Both the position numbers and the translations under genes were made by a program. Below, piece after piece: positions 34,101 through 44,610 of a DNA stretch of 64,000 nucleotides (its first letter is position 1; every line of letters begins with the position of its first letter). Under the pieces are notes generated by a model, which saw only the letters and a list, made by a program, of their open reading frames with translations, searched no databases and was not told the origin of the DNA. The DNA is from Theobroma cacao (lineage: Eukaryota; Streptophyta; Magnoliopsida; Malvales; Malvaceae), in the NCBI RefSeq assembly GCF_000208745.1, contig NC_030854.1, positions 15,135,214-15,199,213 of the forward strand, written 5' to 3'.

Positions 34101-37100
34101 ATTAGGAAACATGAAGTGAAGTCTATCAATTGTCCAAAAAGTTCGTTTATAGTCACTTATGCCTTCAAAAGACTAGGGACTCGTATTAAATGGTTTTGTA
34201 ATCTTATAAAGGATTTTAAGTTGAATTTTTTTTCATTTTTCGCTAAAATAGATATAATTAGATGTTAACCACTGGAAACATGAAACGAAAGCCATCGATT
34301 GACAAGAAAATTTCATTTATAGTTAGTAATTCCTTCAAAAGACTAGTTACAAGCTTTAAATAGTTTTATAACCTTATAAATGATTTTAAGTTGAATTCTT
34401 TTTCATTTTTAGTTAAAAAAGATCATAATTAGATGTTTACCTTGAGAAACATGAAGCGAAAGCCCTCCATCGACAAGAAAAGTTCATTTATAGTCACTCA
34501 TGCCTTCGGAAGACTAGTTACTCACTTTCAATGGTTTTACAATCTTATAAATGATTTTAAGTTGATTTTTTTTCATTTTTAGTTAAAACATATCATAATT
34601 GGATGTTTGCCTTGGGAAGCGTAAAGCAAAAGCCATCAATTGACAAGAAAAGTCCATTTAGAGTCATTCATGCATTTGAAAGCCTATTACTCGGTTTAAA
34701 TGGTTTTATAATCTTAGAAATGATTTTAAGTTCAATTTTTTTCATTTTTGGCTGAAACAAATCATAATCGGATGTTAGCCTCAAGAAACGTGAAGCGAAA
34801 ATGATCCATTGACAAGAAAAGTCCATTTATAGTCAGTAATGTTTTTGAAAGACTAGTTACTCACGTTAAATAGATCACAATCTTATAAGTGATTTTAAGT
34901 TGAATTTTATTTCATTTTTGGGTAAAATAGATAATAATTGGATGTTTACCTTGGAAAACGTTAAACGAAAGCCATCCATCAAAAAGAAAAGTCCATTTGC
35001 AGTCACTCATGCCTTTGAAAGACATATTCCTTGCTTTAAATGGTTTTATAATCTTGTAAATGATTTTAAGTTAACTTTTTTTTCATTTTTGGTTAAAACA
35101 AATCATAATTGGATGTTTGCCTCAAGAAACGAGAAGCAAAAGCCATCCATTGAGAAGGAAAGTCCATTTATAGTCACTCATGCCTTTGAAATACTAATTA
35201 CATGCTTTAAATGGTTTTATAATCTTATAAATGATTTCAAGTTGATTTTGTTTCATTTTTGGTTAAAACTTATCATAATTGGATGTTTTCCTTAAGAAAC
35301 GTGAAGCAAAAGCCATCCATTGACTTTATAGTCACTCATGCTCCAAAAGACTAGTTACTTGCTTTAAATGGTTTTATAATCTTATAAATGATTTTAAGTT
35401 GAATATTTTTATCATTTTTGGATAAAACATATCATAATTGAATGTTTGCCTTGAGAAATGAAAAGCGATAGCCATCCATTAACAAGAAGAGTCCATTTAT
35501 AGTCACTCATGCCTTCGAAAGGCTTGTTACTCGCTTTAAATGGTTTGATAATCTTGTAAATGATTTTAAGTTGAATTTTTTTTCAGTTTTGGTTAAAACA
35601 GATCATAATTGGATGTTTTCCTTGAGAAACATGAAACGAAAGCCATCCATTGAGAAGACAAGTCCATTTATAGTCACCCATGCCTTCAAAAGGCTAGTTA
35701 CTCGCTTTCAATGATTTTATAATCTTATAAATGATTTTAAGTTTATTTTTAATTTTTAGTTAAAACATATCATAATTGCATGTTTGACTTGGGAAGTGAG
35801 AAGGGTAAATCTTAAATTGACAAGAAAAGTTCATTTATAGTCATTCATGCCTTCAAAGCCCTAGTTTCTGGGATTTAATTGTTTTACAATCTTATAAATG
35901 ATTTTAGTTGATTTTTTTTCATTTTTGGCTAAAACAAATCATAATTGAATGTTTGCCTCAGGAAATGAGAAGCAAAAGCCATCCATTGGCAAGAAAAGTC
36001 TATTTACAATCAGTAATGCCGTCGAAACACTTATTACTCACTTTAAATGGCTTTATAATCTTGTAAATGATTTTAAGGTGAATTACTTTGTATTTTTGGT
36101 TAAAATAGATCATAATTGGATGTTTACATTAGGAAACGTGAAGCAAAAGCCAACCATAGATATGAAAAGTCCATTTATTGTTAGTCATGCTTCAAAAGAC
36201 TAGTTTCTCACTTTAAGTAGTTTACAATCTTATCAATGATTTTAAATTGAATTGTTTTTTCATTTTTGGTTCAAATAGACCATAATTGGATGTTTGCCTC
36301 AAGAAACATGCAGCGAACGATATCCATTGACAAAAAAACTCCATTTATAGTCACTCATACCTTCAAAAGACTAATTATTTGCATTCAATGGTTTTATAAT
36401 CTTATAAATGATGTTAAGTTTATTTTTTTTAATTTTTAGTTAAAACATATCATAATTGGATATTTGCCTTAGGAAGCTTGAAGCGTAAATCATCAATTGA
36501 CAAGAAAAGTCCATTTATAGTCATCCATCCATTTGAAACCCTGATTTCTCGATTTAAATGGTTTTACATTCCTATAAATGATTTTAAGCTGAATTGTTTT
36601 TCATTTTTGGCTAAAACAGATCATAATTAGATGTTTGCCTTGAGAAATGAGAAGCGAAAGTCATCCATTGATAGAAAAAGTTCATTTACAGTCAATAATG
36701 CCTTCGAAACACCTGTTACTCACTTTAAATAGTTTTATAATCTTGTAAATGATTTTAAGTTGAATTTTTTTCATTTGTAGCTAAAACAGATAATAATTGG
36801 GTGTTTGCCTCATGAAACATGAAGCAAAAGCCATCCATTAAGAAGAAAAGTCCATTTATAGTCACTCATGCCTTCGAAAGACTAATTTCACACTTTAAAT
36901 GGTTTTATAATCTTATAAATGATTTCAACTGATTTTGTTTTCATTTTTGGTTAAAACATATCATAATTGGATGTTTGCCTTAAGAAACGTGAAGCGAAAG
37001 CCATCCATTGACTTTATAGTCACTCATGCTCCAAAAGACTAGTTACTTGCTTTAAATGGTTTTATAATCTTATAAATGATTTTAAGTTGAATTTTTTTAT

Positions 37101-39565
37101 CATTTTTGGATAAAACATATCATAATTGAATGTTTGCCTTGAGAAACGAAAAGCGATAGCCATCCATTAACAAGAAAAGTCCATTTATAGTCACTCATGC
37201 CTTCGAAAGGCTTGTTACTCGCTTTAAATGGTTTGATAATCTTGTAAATGATTTTAAGTTGAATTTTTTTTCAGTTTTGGTTAAAACAGATCATAATTGG
37301 ATGTTTTCCTTGAGAAACATGAAACGAAAGCCATCCATTGAGAAGACAAGTCCATTTATAGTCACCCATGCCTTCAAAAGGCTAGTTACTCGCTTTCAAT
37401 GATTTTATAATCTTATAAATGATTTTAAGTTTATTTTTAATTTTTAGTTAAAACATATCATAATTGCATGTTTGACTTGGGAAGTGAGAAGGGTAAATCT
37501 TAAATTGACAAGAAAAGTTCATTTATAGTCATTCATGCCTTCAAAGCCCTAGTTTCTGGGATTTAATTGTTTTACAATCTTATAAATGATTTTAGTTGAT
37601 TTTTTTTCATTTTTGGCTAAAACAAATCATAATTGAATGTTTGCCTCAGGAAATGAGAAGCAAAAGCCATCCATTGGCAAGAAAAGTCTATTTACAATCA
37701 GTAATGCCGTCGAAACACTTATTACTCACTTTAAATGGCTTTATAATCTTGTAAATGATTTTAAGGTGAATTACTTTGTATTTTTGGTTAAAATAGATCA
37801 TAATTGGATGTTTACATTAGGAAACGTGAAGCAAAAGCCAACCATAGATATGAAAAGTCCATTTATTGTTAGTCATGCTTCAAAAGACTAGTTTCTCACT
37901 TTAAGTAGTTTACAATCTTATCAATGATTTTAAATTGAATTGTTTTTTCATTTTTGGTTCAAATAGACCATAATTGGATGTTTGCCTCAAGAAACATGCA
38001 GCGAACGATATCCATTGACAAAAAAACTCCATTTATAGTCACTCATACCTTCAAAAGACTAGTTATTCGCATTCAATGGTTTTATAATCTTATAAATGAT
38101 GTTAAGTTTATTTTTTTTAATTTTTAGTTAAAACATATCATAATTGGATATTTGCCTTAGGAAGCGTGAAGTGTAAATCATCAACTGACAAGAAAAGTCC
38201 ATTTATAGTCATTCATCCATTTGAAACCCTGGTTTCTCGATTTAAATGGTTTTATATTCCTATAAATGATTTTAAGCTGAATTGTTTTTCATTTTTGGCT
38301 AAAACAGATCATAATTGGATGTCTGCCTTGAGAAATAAGAAGCGAAAGCCATCCATTGACAGAAAAAGTCCATTTACAGTCAATAATGCCTTCGAAACAC
38401 TTATTACTCACTTTAAATGGTTTTATAATCTTGTAAATGATTTTAAGTTGAGTGTTTTTCATTTTTAGCTAAAACAGATAATAATTGGGTGTTTGCCTCG
38501 TGAAACATGAAGCAAAAGCCATCCATTAAGAAGAAAAGTCCATTTATAGTCACTCATGCCTTCGAAAGACTAATTTCACACTTTAAATGGTTTTATAATC
38601 TTATAAATGATTTTAAGTTGGCTTTGTTTTTATTTTTGGTTAAAACAGATAATAATTGGATGTTTGCCTTGGGAAACATGGAGCGAAAGCCATCCATTGA
38701 CAATGAAAGTCCATTTATAGTCACTCATGCGTCAAAAGACTAGTTACTTGCTTTTAATGGTTTTATAATCTTATAAATGATTTAAGTTGAATTTTTTTTC
38801 ATTTTTGGTTAAAACAGACATAATTGGATGTTTGCATTGGAAAACGTGAAGCAAAAGCTATTCATTCACAAGAAAAGTCCATTTATAGTCACTTATTCTT
38901 TGAAAGACTAGTTGCTCTCTTTAAATGGTCTTATAATCTTATCAATGATTCTAAGTTGAATTTGTTTTTCATTTTTCACTACAACAGATCAGAATTGAAT
39001 GTTATCCTTGAGAAACATGAAGCAAAAGCCATCCATTGACAAGAAAGGACCATTTATCGTCATTCATGCCTTTGAAAGACCAATTACTTGCTTTAAACGG
39101 TATTATAATCTTATCAATGATTTTAAGTTTATTTTTTTTATTTTTGATTAAAACAGATCATAATTGGATGTTTGCCTCCAAAAACGTGAAGCAAAAGCCA
39201 TCTATTGACAATAAAAGTCCATTTATAGTCAATTATGCTTCAAAAGACTAGTTACTTGCTTTAAATGGTTTATAATCTTATAAATGATTTTAAGTTGATT
39301 TTTTTTCATTTTTGGATAAAATAGATCATAATTGGATGTTTGCCTTGGGACACAAGAAGTGAAAGCCATCCATTGACAAGAAAAGTTCATTTATAGTCTC
39401 TCATACCTTTTCAAGACTTGTTACTCGCTTTAAATGATTTTATAATCTTGTAAATGATTTTAAGTTGATTTTTTTTTCATTTTTGGTTTAAACAGATCAT
39501 AATTGGATGTTTACCTTGAGAAACGTGAAGCGAAAGCCATCTATTAAGAATAAAAGTCTATTTAT
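31120..39565. repeat. 171-bp satellite array, about 49 monomers
   Basis: Head-to-tail monomers of about 171 bp. Recognisable blocks in each unit, in order, are a TATAATCTTATAAATGATTT segment, CATTTTTGG-TAAAAC, ATCATAATTGGATGTTTGC, GAAACGTGAAGC-AAAGCCATC, a GTCCATTTATAGTCACTCATG segment and ACTCGCTTTAAATGG. Monomers differ by many substitutions and small indels. The period equals 57 codons, and the + frame reading F-K-WFYN-LINDFK, HNWMF and KPSI-KKSPFIV stays open over two to three monomers in places (32235-32789, 34900-35295, 35949-36203). No homologous gene is known to me, so these ORFs are treated as satellite properties, not genes. The array is cut at 39565 by a LARD-like element and resumes for only 12 bases after it (47562-47573). 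Confidence 0.95.
35230..38600. repeat. Tandem duplication of a ten-monomer block (period 1,688 bp) within the satellite
   Basis: Sequence from about 35230 to 36910 recurs from about 36920 to 38600 at an offset of 1,688 bases with very few differences. An 84-residue ORF is identical at 35949-36203 and 37637-37891, and a shortened monomer with a deletion before TTTATAGTCACTCATGCTCC occurs at about 35310 and 36998. Neighbouring monomers are much less alike, so this is a recent higher-order duplication. Confidence 0.9.
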
Positions 39566-42451
39566 TATCACAACCCGAAACTCCCCATCGGGCTCGTGAC
39601 AATCGTTGCGAAACCTCGATAAACATTCTTCACCCTGAATGCCGATCGAAACCTCACAAGGCTCTCGTATCAGCTTTCGCACTTCCTCAGTGAGCAATAG
39701 TTATCAAATATCATAATTCGAAGGATTACGAGTCATTTTCAAATCAGAACATAACATATTATTTTCTGGCTCATAGAGGCCTTTTCGTCATTTTTCGTCA
39801 AAAATCTCAAAACTTGCTAAAAATGTAGTAGGTAAGCAGAAAATATATATTTAGTGATTTAAAAACAAATTAAGTATCTAAAACGTTCATTTGAAGTGAA
39901 AATTTGACCATTTGAATATAATAAAAATATTCAATAAAATAAACTATTTTTTTGTAAAATAATTTTTATAAAGCTATTGAAAAATAATTCTTATAGAGTA
40001 AAACTTAATCATATTCATATATACTATAAAGCAAATAACCAAAGCATAAAATTACTTTTACATCGACACGTTCGCCCACATCCAACCAAAATGTATCGGA
40101 AGCTGAAAACCTACAGCTTTTGCCGATTCAAGTCCAAATGAAGGTCCTTGTCAAAGTCAACTAACTATGGAATTCCCCGAGCCTGAAAATGTGAGGAAAT
40201 GAGGGTGGGGAGATTATAAAATCCCAGTGAGTAAACAGACACCATCTAAACTATCTAAAGGTGAGTAAATAGAGATGAATTAAAATAAGTCATCATACTG
40301 TAATTTTATTACCTTTCAACTCATTTCAACCAAATAAACAAATAGGCCTATGATTTTCTAAAAAGCTTGGCTCATGCCTAAAATCATTCTCATACTCAGT
40401 TATCAGGGATACCTTGATCGAGGGTTATCCCAACCGATTCCACCAAGGTTGTTAAATGTCTTTACATCCGAAATTTTAGCCATACCTTGGCGTTGTCTGA
40501 GTCTCACTCTCACGCAGTGGTCCACGTGAAGTGCACTCAAATCTTTACCTCAGGAGATACTTCATCCAACATCTCCCCCTAAAGGTAAATATATAATTGG
40601 GTTACCGTGCCCCTCTCATAGGCAGTCCTCGGAAACCCCCACCACTGCAGTGACTATGGATTATTTTATCTACCACCTGATTTATAAAATCTTTTTCTGC
40701 ATGATATGGCAATTTATCATAACCTAGCCTCTCAAGGTTGAATACACAGTACAAATAATTCTAACACCAAAAATCAGTTTAGCAATTCATGCTCATATAT
40801 TGTCATAAGCCATTCAATTTAAAATCATAAATTTACAACACAAGCAAGCAGTCTCCAATTACTCTATTTTCAAAACCAGCATTCAATTTTTCAGAAGATT
40901 TATAAAATCATTTTATAAAATCACAATTTCTCCTAAAACATAGCAATTTACCATTTAAACCAATTTTCTATAAAATCACACAATTGAATAAAACTACTCT
41001 AGATAATTAAGACGATAATAAGTTTACTCACAGTTCTAGGAGTCGATGTACTCCTAATCNNNNNNNNNNNNNNNNNNNNNNNNNNNNNNNNNNNNNNNNN
41101 NNNNNNNNNNNNNNNNNNNNNNNNNNNNNNNNNNNNNNNNNNNNNNNNNNNNNNNNNNNNNNNNNNNNNNNNNNNNNNNNNNNNNNNNNNNNNNNNNNNN
41201 NNNNNNNNNNNNNNNNNNNNNNNNNNNNNNNNNNNNNNNNNNNNNNNNNNNNNNNNNNNNNNNNNNNNNNNNNNNNNNNNNNNNNNNNNNNNNNNNNNNN
41301 NNNNNNNNNNNNNNNNNNNNNNNNNNNNNNNNNNNNNNNNNNNNNNNNNNNNNNNNNNNNNNNNNNNNNNNNNNNNNNNNNNNNNNNNNNNNNNNNNNNN
41401 NNNNNNNNNNNNNNNNNNNNNNNNNNNNNNNNNNNNNNNNNNNNNNNNNNNNNNNNNNNNNNNNNNNNNNNNNNNNNNNNNNNNNNNNNNNNNNNNNNNN
41501 NNNNNNNNNNNNNNNNNNNNNNNNNNNNNNNNNNNNNNNNNNNNNCTTCCAAATTGCTCCATTTCATTTTTAATATTTCAATTCACTAAATACAATTCCA
41601 ATAATCTAAAATTCAGCCTAACAACCCTCATAATTCTTCTTGAAAATTTCGGCCATTGTGGTGCATTATCACTAAAAATTTTCCCATTCCATTTTCTTAC
41701 CATAAATCATCATTGCATCAATTTTTCAACCAATTCACTTGATCACAAAATCAATTCATTACTTCTACACTTCACGTAGGATTCGACCATTGAAGGTTCA
41801 TGGGGAAAATGGATTCTTTTCTTGTTGTTTTGATTCTAAACATGCTTAACTAACTAAAAACACTAACATAACTTAAAATCAAATCAATCTAACATCATTC
41901 TTTCTCCAGACCCATTCCAACCAGCCATGAATTCATCAGGAAAACATGTAATTTAACCATGGAAAATGAGGAGAAATGCATGGGAAAGGTAGATCACAAG
42001 TCAAAATCAAGAAATTTTACCTTTTGTCACTTGTTTCCTTGAATTCCAACACTTTCTCTTTGATTTTTCCCACCTAGGGTTTGTTCTTCCTTGGTTTCTC
42101 TTCTCTTTTGGTTTGGCTGACCACTATGGGAGAAATGGGCTGATTTTTATGCCTTTTTATATAGAAACAATAAAATAATAAAAGCATGACACATGGCATT
42201 TCCTTATTGGTTCAAATTTTAAATATTTGACTTTTTAATTCTTTAATTGTCCACCACACATTTCTCATGTTTATCCATTTTCATGATGAATAAAATCCCT
42301 TGGTCTTGACAAGTGTCGAGGGTGAAAATTTACCGATTTGCCCCCGAGGTGATAAAATTACCATTTTGCCCCTATACTCCAAATTATACCGAATTTTCAC
42401 TCTATCAGTCTCATGTGTAACATGGTAGATAATTTAGGGCTGAGCTTGACA
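39566..42451 (-). repeat. 3' LTR of the LARD-like element
   Basis: Ends at TATCACAACCC (39566; the expected TG is TA, one change) and GAGCTTGACA (42451). Compared with the 5' LTR it lacks about 335 bp of U3 (corresponding to about 47166-47502) and contains an N gap at 41060-41545 where the 5' LTR has only about 226 bp. A TATA-like motif lies near 42158-42168 on the - strand. Confidence 0.88.
41060..41545. other. Assembly gap (N run)
   Basis: 486 Ns inside the 3' LTR. The paralogous 5' LTR (46090-46315) suggests about 226 bp is really missing, so the gap size is an estimate. ORFs spanning it are artefacts. Confidence 0.97.
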
Positions 42452-42465
42452 GCACTACCCCCCTT
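42452..42465 (-). promoter_or_regulatory. Polypurine tract of the LARD-like element
   Basis: Reads AAGGGGGGTAGTGC on the - strand, immediately upstream of TGTCAAGCTC, the start of the 3' LTR. The run of six G is the expected plus-strand primer. Confidence 0.8.
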
Positions 42466-43319
42466 AAAATAAAATTTTGTCCTCAAAATTTCTCTTATCA
42501 AACTCAAAGAAAAGGCGGGGTATTGTCTTTTATTCGATGCTCAACTTCTCCTGTTATCTTCTTTATAGGGAATCTTGAGTTGCTCCTTGTATTTATTTCC
42601 AACTCAACTTGAATACTTCACTTATATCTATTATTACCTTTTAGAATTTGATCGGCAATAATCCTCTTAATCATGAGTCTTTATGTCATTTAGGATTATA
42701 CTAGGTGGTTTCCAAAGATAGAGTCTACGCAGCCTCTTATCTATAATCGGTGCTGTAGTCACTAACTATAAACAAGACTCTACGTCAACTCCACTATTTC
42801 GCTGTTTACCACAAGAGTTGCTTCATTTAATCACTTTTCATTCAACTGAGTTAATAGAAGAATTATAAATCCTCATAGTAATCCTTTATAGTACCCATTT
42901 TCTATGCCACCATTGTAATCCTTTATTCACAAATTCGTTACATAACATTGATGTCCCTTCTCATTAATCTCTCATCCTCTTTATTTCTTAAGATTTGACT
43001 TTGATCAATACATTATTGATCTTAATACTCCACAACGTAATTTATTTCAATGTATTTGTTGGAATATACTTAATTAAAACAAATCTTTTACTTTTGGAGT
43101 TACTACCTTAGTCGTTCTCAACGGCTTGACTCCTTTTTAAGTCTATATCACAATTAGCAAAGTAAATTTTCTATCACAGGTGCATGATCGGGATAATGAC
43201 CCCAACATATCTATATTATCTATGTGATATGCCACAATTATCCCTTAAGGCATATTTCACTACCAATATTCACATATCTTTACCATGATAATTTCTCGAA
43301 TAAATTAAAACTTGTGGGA

Positions 43320-44060
43320 GAAAACATACTTTACAATTTATATCTCCCTCTATAAGCATCTCCAAAAATCCTCATGTCCTATGTCCCACCTTAGGACAGT
43401 CTTCCCATTTGGTTCAATAGATCACAACTTCATCACACGCCTAATGATTCATTATTTATAGTATCCCACTATTCTCATAGTCGTAACCAATTATATTTCT
43501 CATCTTAAAATTTTACGGTATCATCTTCTAATTCCCTCCATACTCAAATTTATAATCCTTGACTTAACCCCGTTAACTAGTGACCAATTCATAGTACTGC
43601 AAGGTTTAATCGTTATGAAATCTAATAATTGTCGGAACCATTAATGGCTTCCTATTTCAACCTTTAGTACTTATTTTAAATAATCGATCNGAAAACATAC
43701 TTTACAATTTATATCTCCCTCTATAAGCATCTCCAAAAATCCTCATGTCCTATGTCCCACCTTAGGACAGTCTTCCCATTTGGTTCAATAGATCACAACT
43801 TCATCACACGCCTAATGATTCATTATTTATAGTATCCCACTATTCTCATAGTCGTAACCAATTATATTTCTCATCTTAAAATTTTACGGTATCATCTTCT
43901 AATTCCCTCCATACTCAAATTTATAATCCTTGACTTAACCCCGTTAACTAGTGACCAATTCATAGTACTGCAAGGTTTAATCGTTATGAAATCTAATAAT
44001 TGTCGGAACCATTAATGGCTTCCTATTTCAACCTTTAGTACTTATTTAAAATAATCGATC
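43320..44060. other. Probable assembly duplication around a single N (43690)
   Basis: 43320-43689 and 43691-44060 are the same 370-bp sequence with at most one or two differences (TTTTAAA against TTTAAAA near the end), separated by one N. Most simply an unmerged contig overlap. Confidence 0.88.
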
Positions 44061-44588
44061 TTGCCACTAAGATAATTATTCATCCTCAATACTTATATTA
44101 CTAATCTACCTTTGTCATACTAAAAGATTTTTATACTCCTTCTGTCATTTAAACAACTACTCCATCATCCGTTTATATTATACAAGCAAAAGTCAACTCT
44201 TAAGCATTTTATACAAGCAATTATTATCTTTCTTATACTACATCTACCCAGGATTACAGTATTACAAGCTTCAACAAGGCACTAAACATCTTTAGGATCA
44301 CTATCATCTTGATCCTTTGTGAGTCCGTTTCAAGTTTTCCTTTTTTCTTCTCTTGCCGTATACTTACATTTCTCCCACAGCCTATGGGAGAATGTCTAAC
44401 AACAATCACTTAATCTCTTTTACACCTTGAAAACAAACAGGTCTCTATATACAGACTCATGCATTCTATTCGACTTAATTTAACTTAACGTGGGGTCACG
44501 CAGTGTCAGTGTGGATTTCTTAAAACAACTTTAAAACCAAAAACATTAAAATCCAAAGCTTTAAAACCAAAATCTCTGATCTTTCAAC

Positions 44589-44603
44589 CATGCTCTGATA
44601 CCA
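44589..44603 (-). promoter_or_regulatory. Primer binding site, initiator-Met tRNA
   Basis: On the - strand TGGTATCAGAGCATG, seven bases after the 5' LTR end. The first twelve bases match the complement of the 3' end of plant initiator methionine tRNA (established for many plant LTR elements). Confidence 0.9.
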
Positions 44604-44610
44604 CTTTAAT

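Larger units (their letters stand above)
42452..44610 (-). other. Internal region of the LARD-like element, noncoding
   Basis: AT-rich, with no ORF over 60 codons and no recognisable gag, protease, RT, RNase H or integrase motif on either strand. A 370-bp stretch (43320-43689) is repeated after a single N at 43690, probably an assembly error, so the true internal length is about 1.8 kb. PBS and PPT sit at its two ends. Confidence 0.85.

Noticed and set aside
31120..39565. CRISPR-like array
   Set aside because: Regular spacing comes from a 171-bp tandem satellite with no separate repeats and spacers, in plant DNA.
40999..41567. Two - strand ORFs of about 180 codons
   Set aside because: Translated N gap; the real flanks are LTR sequence.
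44589..44603. Piece of a tRNA gene
   Set aside because: Only the tRNA 3'-end complement is present and it sits next to an LTR, so it is a primer binding site.
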